From: Lysinibacillus sp. BPa_S21
Lineage (GTDB): Bacteria; Bacillota; Bacilli; Bacillales_A; Planococcaceae
Assembly (NCBI RefSeq): GCF_023337795.1
Contig: NZ_JALIRS010000004.1
Span: 434,001 to 498,000, forward strand
Direction of reading: 5' to 3'
Length of the DNA stretch: 64,000 nucleotides
The translations under genes were made by a program, and so were the position numbers. The notes beneath the pieces are model-generated. The model saw only the letters and a list, made by a program, of their open reading frames with translations, was not told the origin of the DNA and did no database searches. Below, in pieces: positions 26,684 through 34,731 of this stretch (positions are counted from its first letter, which is position 1; each line of letters begins with the position of its first letter).

Positions 26684-27409
26684 TTATTTAAAACTCTCTA
26701 TAGGTTTAACTGTACACTCTGAACATATATTTAATTCATAATATTTACTTTTACTTCTATACGGTCTAACATGCACGCTATCATCATTTGTTTGAATAAC
26801 TGTACCTTTTACTACACTATCGCCAAAAACATTATACATAGTTATTTCTACTTTTTGGCCAACGTTTAATTCCTTTAATTCGTTTAATCCTAAGAAATGA
26901 CGATCAAAATCCGTTTTAATTTTTATATTAAGATGCTTTTCGATTTCAGAAACAAACTTTACAGGTACGTATGGTAAACAGTTATTACCTTCTCTAATGG
27001 AAAAATCTAAAATCTTACTGTCGTCGAAAGTATACATATTATTATTTCTCATAAACTGTAGAGCTTTTTTGAAGTTTTCATTATCCATAAAGAAGTTGAT
27101 CCTACAAACATTTATACCATTATGATAAATTTCAGTCTCTTCACTATTTTTATATTGTAATCGCTCATATTCCTTTTGAGTGAAAATACGTTCTTTCCAT
27201 GTACCATCAATAATTTTATGATAAACATTATAGTCTGTTTTATCCTTGAAGATAAAGTAATTTTCTTGATAGTCAATTATGTCTAGATTAAATGATTCTT
27301 CAATTTCTGAAGCAACTTCTGTATCAATTTTTTCAATTGAATAAATTCCTACGCTTGCGTCATATTCATTTAAAAACTCTAATAACTCGTTATTTAATAC
27401 CATTTCCAT
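26684..27409 (-). CDS. Hypothetical protein of about 241 residues
   Basis: The start at 27409 has GGAGTGTTCTACAA in front, unlike the ATG at 27433. The C-terminal 70 residues look like a small beta-barrel (VGQKVEITMY, then VVKGTVIQTNDDSVHVRPY) of KOW or SH3 type with two final cysteines. The N-terminal part is mixed alpha/beta and acidic. Encoded just upstream of the secreted protein gene. Function unknown. Confidence 0.6.
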   Translation of the reverse strand: MEMVLNNELLEFLNEYDASVGIYSIEKIDTEVASEIEESFNLDIIDYQENYFIFKDKTDYNVYHKIIDGTWKERIFTQKEYERLQYKNSEETEIYHNGINVCRINFFMDNENFKKALQFMRNNNMYTFDDSKILDFSIREGNNCLPYVPVKFVSEIEKHLNIKIKTDFDRHFLGLNELKELNVGQKVEITMYNVFGDSVVKGTVIQTNDDSVHVRPYRSKSKYYELNICSECTVKPIESFK

Positions 27410-27494
27410 TTGTAGAACACTCCATTTCATCATTAGTAGGTGAGAGGGGTAATAATCAACACTAGATTAGATAATATTTACTTTTTATTAAAGC

Positions 27495-27686
27495 TTAATT
27501 TATTACGAATTTTGAAAATCTAGAATATAATTTTATGCGTTTTTCAAATGTTAAAATAGCTTTGTCAAGGAAGGTAATTGTTTCAGGATAATTAGTAACA
27601 CTTGTAATAACCTGATAGTTACCGTCATATTCTACTAACTCAACAGTAATTCCATTTTTAAGAACTTCTTTTCTCAAAGTTTTCAT
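27495..27686 (-). CDS. Hypothetical 63-aa protein
   Basis: A small beta-then-helix protein (MKTLRKEVLKNG) with a GGAGGAAAAGAAA ribosome binding site and an AATACATAA copy 15 bases further upstream (27704-27716). No family recognised. Confidence 0.6.
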   Translation of the reverse strand: MKTLRKEVLKNGITVELVEYDGNYQVITSVTNYPETITFLDKAILTFEKRIKLYSRFSKFVIN

Positions 27687-27728
27687 TTTCTTTTCCTCCT
27701 AATTAATTATGTATTTTGTATTACAACC

Positions 27729-27786
27729 TCCCTCGAAAGAGGGAACGCTCACAGCTTAATGTCTTTTTATACTCGCTGTGACGAGT
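27729..27786 (-). ncRNA. Two adjacent GC-rich hairpins in a gene junction
   Basis: On the minus strand CTCGTCACAGC pairs with GCTGTGAGCG around an A-rich loop; next, TCCCTC pairs with GAGGGA around TTTC. They begin directly after the stop of the 49-aa gene at 27787. The GC content is well above the surroundings. Neither is followed by a T run, so processing or stability elements are likelier than a terminator. Confidence 0.5.
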
Positions 27787-27936
27787 TTATTTAATCATTG
27801 TTTCTGCAAACTCTTTTGCTTTATTGTACTCATTTGAATCAAACCACTTTACATTCATGCGTCTTCCATTTCTAAAAATAGTTACTTTAATTTCATAAAC
27901 TCCAATTTGCATTTCAGTATGAATATATGATTTCAT
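27787..27936 (-). CDS. 49-aa protein preceded and followed by structured RNA
   Basis: Starts at ATG 27936 behind ATAGGAGGAAATTGAA. It reads as a small beta-beta-alpha protein (beta strands around GVYEIKVTIF, then a helix near the C-terminus). It is the only gene downstream of the highly structured leader at 27954-28064 and is flanked on the other side by two hairpins. Function unknown. Confidence 0.6.
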   Translation of the reverse strand: MKSYIHTEMQIGVYEIKVTIFRNGRRMNVKWFDSNEYNKAKEFAETMIK

Positions 27937-27953
27937 TTCAATTTCCTCCTATA

Positions 27954-28064
27954 AAGTAAGTACTTTATAAAATAACCTATGCTCGTATCATCGCTACATT
28001 GTTTCATTGTACGCTCGCTCTTTCGAGATCATGGCGACTAGGTGACTTTATGAAATACTTACTT
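27954..28064 (-). promoter_or_regulatory. Multi-helix 5' leader (riboswitch-like)
   Basis: On the minus strand the leader is closed by AAGTAAGTA (28064-28056) pairing with TACTTACTT (27962-27954). Inside, CACCTA pairs with TAGGTT, TCGC pairs with GCGA, and a CTCGAAAGAG hairpin sits in the core. The closing stem ends 10 bases before the ribosome binding site of the 49-aa gene. The promoter is about 100 bases upstream. No known riboswitch class is recognised. Confidence 0.55.
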
Positions 28065-28166
28065 TTATGTATTTTGTTAACTAAAGTATAAAACTACTTC
28101 AACTTAATTACAAGATTTATTTAGGTGCTGCTTGTGATTAAGTATTTCGTTTTCTTAACTGTCCTT

Positions 28167-28196
28167 ATATTACCATGTTCAGATTATATCTGTCAA
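28167..28196 (-). promoter_or_regulatory. Strong sigma-A promoter with upstream element copy
   Basis: On the minus strand a consensus TTGACA (28196-28191) and TAATAT (28172-28167) are 18 bases apart. AAATAATAAAATACACA (28205-28221) lies immediately upstream of -35. It drives the structured leader and the accessory genes to the left. Confidence 0.85.
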
Positions 28197-28209
28197 TGAA
28201 TTTTGTGTA

Positions 28210-28755
28210 TTTTATTATTTAATTTTCGATATGTTTTTTGAAGATGTGATTTGTTAATAAATCCAAAAGAATAAATTGAGTTTCTTCCTATAATAAGGAT
28301 TAAAAATTAGTTTAAAAAATTTGAAGGTGAACTAGATAGCCAGTTACATATCTGGAATGGGAGGTAAGAACAATTAATAATTTAATATCCAAACAAACTA
28401 ATATACGATCTCAGCAATTGAAAAAGGCTGCAGAGATCATATTCAAGATTACTGCTAATTACCAATCAATCTCATAATAATACCAAACAAGAAAATATTT
28501 GAAATTATTTTTAAAAAACACTTGTATCTTACTTATAAGATATATATAATTTATTTATAGCTTACTTATAAGGTAAATTTCAGAAAGAAACGAAATCGTT
28601 TATGTTTGAACGATTGAAAAGCTGCTATTTAGATTGTTGGTATGAAAATGTGTCCGGTAAGGTGAACTAATTAATAAAATAAATAAAAGTTACATATTAT
28701 CCATTAATTAGTTGAATATTTAATTCTGAATTTGAAAAATAATCCAATTTCATGG
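28210..28755. other. Intergenic region between the divergent arms, with paired operator-like repeats
   Basis: No convincing gene. CTTACTTATAAG occurs twice, at 28528-28539 and 28561-28572, exactly 33 bases apart; each contains the palindrome CTTATAAG, as expected for a dimeric repressor site. GATCTC/GAGATC form a hairpin near 28409-28440. A 22-codon frame at 28603 lacks a good ribosome binding site and is not called. Confidence 0.5.
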
Positions 28756-28784
28756 TTATGCAAGTTAACTAGGTGTGATATAAT
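28756..28784 (+). promoter_or_regulatory. Promoter for the 28.8 kb gene
   Basis: TTATGC and the consensus TATAAT are 17 bases apart, about 60 bases before the gene. An AATACATAG copy lies in the leader (28815-28825), just before the ribosome binding site. Confidence 0.6.
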
Positions 28785-28846
28785 GAAATTAAAAAACATA
28801 AAATAACAAAATAAATAAAATACATAGTTAAAAGGAGAATAAGGAA

Positions 28847-29176
28847 ATGATGAATCAATTAAAATTAGTTGCGAATAACTCAGTAGGGTATAATCGAGAA
28901 ATAAGCTACAATAAATATGAGGTATACAACACTTTGCTGCATATGGATGGAGAAGTAAGAGAAGAGTGCATTAACAATATTAATGAAGAATATGGTTTTG
29001 AATTAGTCGATAAATATGATCTTGCTCGATATGAAATTTCAGTAAATAATTCTGATGTAGAACTGGAACTACCTAACTTATTTACACCAAGCTTCACTCA
29101 AGATGAAACTGATTACTACAAAGATCAAATGAAAGAGCTGCAAAAGGGATACATGAAGTTATTAGCTAATCAATAA
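28847..29176 (+). CDS. Hypothetical 109-aa acidic protein, first gene of the right arm
   Basis: Starts with ATGATG after AAAGGAGAATAAGGAA. Helical and acidic, ending in a lysine-rich helix. It is the first gene after the divergent control region and precedes an array of direct repeats. Placement suggests an early regulatory gene, but no DNA-binding motif is evident. Confidence 0.6.
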   Translation: MMNQLKLVANNSVGYNREISYNKYEVYNTLLHMDGEVREECINNINEEYGFELVDKYDLARYEISVNNSDVELELPNLFTPSFTQDETDYYKDQMKELQKGYMKLLANQ

Positions 29177-29680
29177 AAGTAACATAATAATATGTTTATA
29201 CATGTTTATTTTTTAATCGTTAAATAAATATATACATAACGATTAATGGTAAGTGGTATTTGGTGTAACAAACAACAGAAACTAAACTCTACGAGTACGC
29301 TAGTTATGCTAAAAGATGTTGTACTATATATGTTTATGTAATATCTCAATATTATTTAAATTAAAGGTATATAAGAGGTAATAACGAATGTATTTCAGAG
29401 TAACTAGAATTCTATGGATAAAAATCAGAAAATATAGAATTTGTAAATGCAGAAAATGAAATTTGTAGAATTTCTAAAAGCAAAAAATGAAACGCACAGA
29501 ATTTTATAAATCGAAAAAATCAAAACTATAGAATTAAAAAATCAAAATCGTAGAATTTTACATTTCAAAAATTGAAAACTGTAAAATTTTGAATACGAAA
29601 ATAGAGATAAATAGAAATCTTGATTTATTAATTGTGTGATTTTGAAAATTAAATCTAACAGAATTTAAGGAGTGTAGAAA
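29177..29680 (+). other. Non-coding region holding the repeat array
   Basis: About 500 bases between two plus-strand genes. The first part holds AT-rich sequence without a recognisable promoter, the second the 31-bp repeat array. No ORF with a ribosome binding site was found. Confidence 0.55.
29405..29615 (+). repeat. Tandem array of about seven imperfect 31-bp repeats
   Basis: The string AGAATT (or AAAATT) begins at 29406, 29436, 29467, 29498, 29530, 29552 and 29583, so spacing is 30, 31, 31, 32, 22 and 31 bases. Each unit reads TAGAATTT, a variable part, then a run such as AAAAAATGAAA. The array is non-coding, lies directly upstream of the DUF262 gene, and looks like iterons or a partition-type site. 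Confidence 0.72.
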
Positions 29681-30730
29681 ATGATAAAAGCAAGTATGCC
29701 GATGACAATTAGTAAATTTGAAAAACTTATTGATGCTGAGAGAATGTATTTTAATTATCCAATTCAACGAAGAGACGAGCAGTGGAATTTAAAACAGAAT
29801 TCATTATTAGTCCATTCCTTAATAGCTGACTATCCAATACCACCGATTTACACTGTTGCTGAAGTAGAGACTAAAGATGGTAAAACAGCAAACTCCTATA
29901 AGGTTATTGACGGTAAACAACGAATAACGAATTTGGTATCATACTTTAAAGGAAATTATGCTTTACATCCAAATACTCCTCCAGTAAATATTAATGGTAC
30001 GTATTTTAGTATATGTAAAATGAAATTTGAGCAATTACCAGAACAGGTAAAGTTAGAATTCCAAACTAAAACACTGAATATGTATTATCTAAGTGATGTT
30101 AGTGATGAAGAAATTGCAGACCTGATTTACAGATTAAATAATGGCGTCTACTTCAGTGTACACCAAAAGAATAAAGCTGTTATGGGTGTAAATGCTTCTA
30201 TAAAATTAAATAAGCTATCAGAACATCCCTTCATGATTAAAAATGCTCACTTTACACCATCGCAAATACGAAAAAGTGAAGATCACGCAGTTTTGCTTCA
30301 GACTCTTATGTTGTTTGATGAAGGATATGAGTTAAAGTCATTCGCTAGTGATGAGCTAACAAAATATTCACAGCGACTATATGAAGAAATGAATGAAGAG
30401 ATTTTTGAGGCTGCAGAAAAAGCTATGACTCTTTTACATGAAGCTTATGGAGATGAAACAGACAAGTTCTTATTAAGAAAAATTAATTTACCTACATTAA
30501 TATATGTAATGAAACATTTTGAAGATCAAGGTTATGACAAGCAATATCTCATTGTTTGGTTAACGTTATTCTCTAATACTTTACAAGGTGTTTCGGATGA
30601 GATTCCAACTGATTATAAAGAATTTGCTAGTGCATGGGGTATTAAGAAGGTAAATGTTATTGGACGCTTAGAATCGATCACAAAACATTTAGATGAATTC
30701 TATAACCAAAAGGTAAAAATTGAAGTGTAA
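29681..30730 (+). CDS. DUF262 (GmrS-N/ParB-like) domain protein
   Basis: A 349-residue protein with the DUF262 signature: a YPIQRRDEQW block (26-35) and DGKQRITNL (77-85), the DGQQR motif of the family, which binds and hydrolyses nucleotides. The rest is helical. Family members include the GmrSD modified-DNA nucleases and DNA phosphorothioation regulators, but the HNH or DUF1524 effector domain is absent. Encoded just after the 31-bp repeats, so it may bind them. Good GGAGTGTAGAAA ribosome binding site. Confidence 0.82.
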   Translation: MIKASMPMTISKFEKLIDAERMYFNYPIQRRDEQWNLKQNSLLVHSLIADYPIPPIYTVAEVETKDGKTANSYKVIDGKQRITNLVSYFKGNYALHPNTPPVNINGTYFSICKMKFEQLPEQVKLEFQTKTLNMYYLSDVSDEEIADLIYRLNNGVYFSVHQKNKAVMGVNASIKLNKLSEHPFMIKNAHFTPSQIRKSEDHAVLLQTLMLFDEGYELKSFASDELTKYSQRLYEEMNEEIFEAAEKAMTLLHEAYGDETDKFLLRKINLPTLIYVMKHFEDQGYDKQYLIVWLTLFSNTLQGVSDEIPTDYKEFASAWGIKKVNVIGRLESITKHLDEFYNQKVKIEV

Positions 30731-30762
30731 TTAAAATTAAATAATAAAATACACAAAATACA

Positions 30763-30792
30763 TTGACTGAAAATGCAGATGTATGGTAATCT
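30763..30792 (+). promoter_or_regulatory. Sigma-A promoter with doubled AATACA elements
   Basis: TTGACT and TAATCT are 18 bases apart. The upstream stretch AATAAAATACACAAAATAC (30743-30761) contains two overlapping AATACA copies, the second ending at -35. Confidence 0.8.
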
Positions 30793-30803
30793 TGTGGTAA
30801 GAA

Positions 30804-30866
30804 AAATGGTGTCTTCAACTAGCTAGAAATGATCATGAGTTTGTAGTTGGAAGTTGTATACCATTT
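30804..30866 (+). promoter_or_regulatory. Structured 5' leader starting at the transcription start
   Basis: AAATGGT (30804-30810) pairs with ACCATTT (30860-30866) and CTTCAACTA (30813-30821) with TAGTTGGAAG (30844-30853, one bulged G). The loop carries CTAGCTAG and ATGATCAT palindromes. The element begins about 10 bases after the -10 box and ends about 45 bases before the gene. Confidence 0.55.
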
Positions 30867-30912
30867 GTACATAAAGTAAAATTTAAAGTAAGTAAAATTG
30901 GAGGGATTCTAA

Positions 30913-31395
30913 ATGCTTTACACGAAAGAATATCTTATTGAAAAAACTGCAACAAATGAATACGAAATAGAGTATATAAATAATTTAACGGATGAAATTT
31001 TTAACCAAATAGTAGAAGCTATTGAATACAATGAAAAGGAATCTGTGACATTTAAAGATATCCAAGAGTACGGTATGATACTCAGTGTAATGCGTTATGA
31101 TTTCATTACTAGAGAAAAACTCAAAAAACGATATCCTAATGAGGAATATGCAGATTTTCATTTAAAGGAAATGACAAATGAATGGGAGATATATAGGAAT
31201 GTAAATGATGAAACTACTATGAAAATAGTTATGGCAGACCAACATTTTTACACTATGAGTAGATTCGGAACAGGTTTAGATTTATCGTCTTATGTAAAAT
31301 TTAACTATGTTGCGGATTGGTTTACAATTGTCGACCTTAATGGCAGAGAAATGTGTGGATTCCCGGTAGCTCAAAAACATGCTCAAGCAAATTAA
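30913..31395 (+). CDS. Hypothetical 160-aa acidic protein
   Basis: A mixed alpha/beta protein behind TTGGAGGG, downstream of a structured leader. Residues 90-150 contain several aromatic strands (YADFHLKEMTNEWEIY). No family recognised. It heads a run of small plus-strand genes. Confidence 0.65.
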   Translation: MLYTKEYLIEKTATNEYEIEYINNLTDEIFNQIVEAIEYNEKESVTFKDIQEYGMILSVMRYDFITREKLKKRYPNEEYADFHLKEMTNEWEIYRNVNDETTMKIVMADQHFYTMSRFGTGLDLSSYVKFNYVADWFTIVDLNGREMCGFPVAQKHAQAN

Positions 31396-31443
31396 ATTTT
31401 TCGTAAAAGTATAATATTATCTAAAGATAGGAGAGGTTTAAAT

Positions 31444-31638
31444 ATGGCAAAGGATTTCTTTTTAGAGAAAACAGATGTAGAACTAATTCAATTATATAAT
31501 CTGATTGGAGATAAGCGTACAAATAATATTGATTATAATTTAAGCGAGGACGAACTTATGATTATTAGTTCGGTTTCAAAAAGACGTTTAACTTATAAGA
31601 CTAAATATGATAATGGAATACCTTCAATGTATAAGTAA
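31444..31638 (+). CDS. Hypothetical 64-aa protein
   Basis: Charged helical protein behind GGAGAGGTTTAAAT, with a glutamate-rich N-terminus. Separated by 15 bases from the next gene. No family recognised. Confidence 0.6.
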   Translation: MAKDFFLEKTDVELIQLYNLIGDKRTNNIDYNLSEDELMIISSVSKRRLTYKTKYDNGIPSMYK

Positions 31639-31653
31639 CAGGAGGAATGAGAA

Positions 31654-31905
31654 ATGACAAAAGATGAATCTATAGTGCGTACTAAAAATGTTAATACTGA
31701 TGAAGATATCATGTCTGATGAATTACTCAGTTACAAATCAGATCACTCTGTAATTACACTAAAAACAGAAATGAAAGATTTAGGTAGAGCATTACGAGAT
31801 AAAAAAGACGAGTTGAATAAACAAGAAATTGAAGCTATAAATAAAGGTATTTCAGATATAAAAGAAACACTGAAGTTATTGAAAGTAAAACATGGTGTTA
31901 TCTAG
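31654..31905 (+). CDS. Hypothetical 83-aa helical protein
   Basis: An acidic N-terminus followed by a long amphipathic helix (residues about 40-80), probably a coiled-coil dimer. Ribosome binding site CAGGAGGAATGAGAA. No family recognised. Confidence 0.6.
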   Translation: MTKDESIVRTKNVNTDEDIMSDELLSYKSDHSVITLKTEMKDLGRALRDKKDELNKQEIEAINKGISDIKETLKLLKVKHGVI

Positions 31906-31952
31906 AGATTAAGTAAAATCAGCATTTTATAAAGCTTAGGAGGAATATATTT

Positions 31953-32207
31953 ATGAAAGTAAATGTTCAAACAAAAGAAGCATTACAGGTGATTTCTGAT
32001 ACATTAAACAAGGCTAAGATGTTACTTGCATTTGATATAGTTAAAAAGCCAAACAGAGTAGAATTAAATGTTAAAACAGAAGAAAAAGAAGTTGTCTTCA
32101 CTTGTGTTGATCCATTAAATATGGAGACTTTTCTAGAAAAATTAAAAACTTCAGTCCCATATCACAATGATGATATTGACGAACTTCTTGCTGAGCTTGC
32201 TTCTTAA
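31953..32207 (+). CDS. Hypothetical 84-aa protein
   Basis: A small alpha/beta protein starting MKVNVQTKEAL behind TTAGGAGGAATAT. The C-terminal helix is acidic. The gene's end forms the left arm of a 10-bp inverted repeat (32187-32225). Confidence 0.6.
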   Translation: MKVNVQTKEALQVISDTLNKAKMLLAFDIVKKPNRVELNVKTEEKEVVFTCVDPLNMETFLEKLKTSVPYHNDDIDELLAELAS

Positions 32208-32225
32208 GACTTGATGCTCAGCAAG
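32187..32225 (+). terminator. Hairpin overlapping the end of the 84-aa gene
   Basis: CTTGCTGAGC (32187-32196) pairs perfectly with GCTCAGCAAG (32216-32225), with the stop codon in the loop. Only TTAATT follows, so it may be an attenuator or 3'-end protector rather than a full terminator. Confidence 0.5.
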
Positions 32226-32282
32226 TTAATTGGATAATAGAAGTCTATTATTATTGAATCTTTAGGAAGAAGGGAAGTACGA

Positions 32283-32653
32283 ATGAAACAGGAACTTAGG
32301 GATGCAATAGCATATATTGCAGGAAATTTAATTTCTAACAATATATCAGCATCTATTTATTCACTTGATACACGTAGTCATATTCAATTTTCTGGTGAAT
32401 TAACTACTGACAAAGTAATTGTATACGACACTCAGATGGAAAATAAAATTACAGGTAAAAAAGTGGGCGCATATATAAACTGTATCATCATGCAGTTAAT
32501 GGCTTCGTAGATTTATCAGTAGATGGTTTTACTTTCAATGGATACGATTATTTGTCTCAGCATCATTATAAAGGGACAATGAGAGGTAATACTGTAGATT
32601 TTTATGATTTTGAAGACAAAAAATATCATTATTATAAATTGAAAATAAATTAA
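32283..32653 (+). pseudogene. Small gene broken by a one-base deletion in an A run
   Basis: The frame from ATG 32283 (behind AAGAAGGGAAGTACG) closes at 32510 after 75 residues. A second frame in the same direction continues seamlessly from about 32470 to 32653 with protein-like composition (VDGFTFNGYDYLSQ, then YYKLKIN). The two join if the A6 run at 32457-32462 had seven A. The total span is one base short of a multiple of three. Sequencing error, slippage mutation or frameshifting are all possible. Confidence 0.65.
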
Positions 32654-32717
32654 TTCAAAAGAATATTATAATTGAATTATATAAAATGAAGTTATTATAA
32701 AGATGGCAGTGAATTAA

Positions 32718-32834
32718 ATGGAAGCACTATTAATTACACTAGGAATGCTTTTCGCATATGTATGCGGAATGTTTCTTGGTAATTCTATTGGAAAATATAA
32801 TGCATACAAGGAAATAAACAGTAAAATGAAATAA
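32718..32834 (+). CDS. 38-aa single-span membrane peptide
   Basis: ATG at 32718 begins a peptide whose first 20 residues are a glycine-containing hydrophobic segment (LLITLGMLFAYVCGMFLG), followed by a short basic tail. Only a weak ribosome binding site is seen. Function unknown. Confidence 0.45.
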   Translation: MEALLITLGMLFAYVCGMFLGNSIGKYNAYKEINSKMK

Positions 32835-32872
32835 GTGAGTTTTATTATCAAAAAAAATTGAAGGAATGAATA

Positions 32873-33214
32873 ATGTTAATAGTAAAGGGTAAAAATGAGA
32901 AATCGATTTACATTAGAGATAATGTTTTAAATGAAAATAGCTTAGTCATTGAAACTGAAAAAGGCTCACTAGTGAACGTTAGTGATATTGACTTTAATTA
33001 TGCTCAAATAAACAAACTTAACTGGATAGTTGAATTGGAAGACTTATTAAGTGATTACGAAGAGATCAATGCGAAGTACAGTAATTTAATTTTATACTTG
33101 AACTTAAAGGAAGAAGAAATTGAAGTTGTGAAGAAAATGAGTGAGAATATTAAAATTGATGTTATTTTAAGCATCCAAACGAACGGTGTCTTAGAAGTCA
33201 CAGGAATCCTATAA
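32873..33214 (+). CDS. Hypothetical 113-aa protein
   Basis: An N-terminal beta-sandwich-like half followed by an acidic helix and a final strand. The ribosome binding site is GAAGGAATGAATA. It lies 12 bases before an XRE regulator gene and is probably co-transcribed with it. No family recognised. Confidence 0.6.
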   Translation: MLIVKGKNEKSIYIRDNVLNENSLVIETEKGSLVNVSDIDFNYAQINKLNWIVELEDLLSDYEEINAKYSNLILYLNLKEEEIEVVKKMSENIKIDVILSIQTNGVLEVTGIL

Positions 33215-33235
33215 ATTAAAAAAGCGGTGGTTATA

Positions 33236-33592
33236 ATAGAGGTATTAGGAGCAAGACTTAAAAAGCTGAGAGAAGAAAATAAAGCATTTAACAAAGAATG
33301 GACTCAAGGGTATGTAGCTGATAAGTTATGTGTAGCTAGAGTCACTTATACAGCTTATGAAAATGGCACTAAACAACCTACATTAGAAACATTAATCAAT
33401 ATAGCTGATTTGTTCGATGTGTCTATTGATTACTTGTTGGGAAGAAGTATACAAAAGGGCTACGATGATGTAGACAGTTATATTGATGAGTTTGTAGGCA
33501 TAATAGAAACAATTCCAAAAGGTAAAGTAGACGAATCAAAAATGAAAATTTTAGCTTATTCAAAAGGATTGGCTGATGCTTATAGTGACTAA
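33236..33592 (+). CDS. XRE-family transcriptional regulator
   Basis: A Cro/CI-type helix-turn-helix (GYVADKLCVARVTYTAYENG, then IADLFDVSIDYLLG) fills the first 75 residues, followed by a short acidic tail that may dimerise. There is no ATG at the front: a GTG at 33227 overlaps the only ribosome-binding-site-like GGTGG, while the ATA at 33236 is well spaced from it. Likely controls phage early promoters, but no target can be named. Confidence 0.75.
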   Translation: MEVLGARLKKLREENKAFNKEWTQGYVADKLCVARVTYTAYENGTKQPTLETLINIADLFDVSIDYLLGRSIQKGYDDVDSYIDEFVGIIETIPKGKVDESKMKILAYSKGLADAYSD

Positions 33593-33639
33593 AGTTAGAT
33601 GAATTAGAACTATTATTGAAATTCTAGGAGGTGAAGTAT

Positions 33640-33789
33640 ATGGAAAAAATTTTAATTGAGACCACTAAAGAAAAAGCAAATCAAACTATTGCACTTCTAG
33701 AAATGTTGAAACTTGGTTTTACTGAGAGTGAGTACTACACTGATTTAATTAATGATATATTAAGGGATTTTGAGAAAGCTGTAGAGTAA
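33640..33789 (+). CDS. Hypothetical 49-aa helical protein
   Basis: A small all-helical acidic protein starting MEKILIETT behind a perfect TAGGAGGTGAAGTAT. No motif. The next gene follows after a short gap. Confidence 0.6.
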   Translation: MEKILIETTKEKANQTIALLEMLKLGFTESEYYTDLINDILRDFEKAVE

Positions 33790-33812
33790 TGAAATAGAAA
33801 AAGGTGGATTGC

Positions 33813-34187
33813 ATGTTTAAAAAATTTACTGATGTCGAAGATTTTCTTGTCTGGATGGCAGAGGAATGTGGTACTGATGTAACTACAGTATTAGATACAA
33901 AAATGCGAGCTGAAGGTGCTTTAGATGCTTTCTATGAGATAAGAGATGAAGTTGAAATCTTGAACAGAGAAAATGAAATTTTAAAAGACAAATTACAACT
34001 ATTATCACCATTTAAAAAATGGAACTGTGATGGTTGTAATAAAGGAATAGAAGTACAGAAAGATCATGTTTCTGAATATTGTTGCAGTGGTTTTGAATGT
34101 GGCTGTATGGGACTTCCAATCAATCCTGCATTTTGTGACGAATGTACGAAGAAAGTTTTTGGAAAAGACTCGTACTTAGATAGTTAA
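33813..34187 (+). CDS. Hypothetical 124-aa protein with cysteine-rich C-terminus
   Basis: ATG at 33813 follows AAAGGTGGATTGC. The N-terminal half is a coiled-coil helix (EIRDEVEILNRENEILKDKL) and the C-terminal 50 residues contain nine cysteines (CDGC, CC, CGC, CDEC) plus a histidine, a probable zinc-binding module. The architecture suggests a dimer that binds nucleic acid or protein. Confidence 0.65.
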   Translation: MFKKFTDVEDFLVWMAEECGTDVTTVLDTKMRAEGALDAFYEIRDEVEILNRENEILKDKLQLLSPFKKWNCDGCNKGIEVQKDHVSEYCCSGFECGCMGLPINPAFCDECTKKVFGKDSYLDS

Positions 34188-34262
34188 TAGCGTAATTAAA
34201 GCGTATTTACATAAAACACATCTATTATTGAAATAAAAAGAGAAAATTTGAAGGTGAGAGAT

Positions 34263-34463
34263 ATGAAATTTAGTGAAATATTAGACAGTTATGAGGAACA
34301 AGCAACAGAGGGCGAATGTAGTGGTGATTGGATTGACCATTTTTATTTAACTGTCAAAGAGTATTTTTTAGAATGTGAAGAAAATGGAACAAGAGCAAGT
34401 ATAAAGGAATTAAAAGCAGCCATTATTAAAAGAGCGAAAAATGATGATTTTGGCTTTAAATAA
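34263..34463 (+). CDS. Hypothetical 66-aa protein
   Basis: ATG at 34263 has GAAGGTGAGAG in front. Acidic, with two short helices and cysteines at the middle. The upstream junction contains one of the TATTATTGAAA boxes (34225-34240). No family recognised. Confidence 0.58.
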   Translation: MKFSEILDSYEEQATEGECSGDWIDHFYLTVKEYFLECEENGTRASIKELKAAIIKRAKNDDFGFK

Positions 34464-34509
34464 TTAATTAGTATTTGAAAGATATTGCAAAATAAAAGGA
34501 GAGGTGAAT

Positions 34510-34653
34510 ATGGAGAAAAAAGAAACTTGTTTATGGTGTAATCGAAAAGACAATAAGGAAAGTCTAGTTGATAATGCCACTAAGAATGATGGTTTTTCAC
34601 TTTGGTATCACGAAAATTGTTTGGGAAAATTAAAAGATAAAACAGGTCAGTAA
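34510..34653 (+). CDS. 47-aa cysteine-containing small protein
   Basis: ATG at 34510 behind AAAGGAGAGGTGAAT. Contains CLWC at the start and a further WYHENC, a likely one-zinc knuckle. A perfect 12-bp hairpin follows directly. Function unknown. Confidence 0.55.
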   Translation: MEKKETCLWCNRKDNKESLVDNATKNDGFSLWYHENCLGKLKDKTGQ

Positions 34654-34668
34654 TTACTGAACACTTTG

Positions 34669-34703
34669 ATTAAAACAAGATGGGGTTGCATTCTTGTTTT
34701 AAT
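34669..34703 (+). terminator. Terminator with perfect 12-bp stem
   Basis: ATTAAAACAAGA (34669-34680) pairs with TCTTGTTTTAAT (34692-34703); the T run is part of the descending arm. It separates the preceding cluster from the replication-initiator-like gene. Confidence 0.7.
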
Positions 34704-34731
34704 TGACAATATACATAAAGGATAATAATGA

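Noticed and set aside
28603-28671. 22-codon plus-strand ORF
   Set aside because: No proper ribosome binding site and too short to judge.
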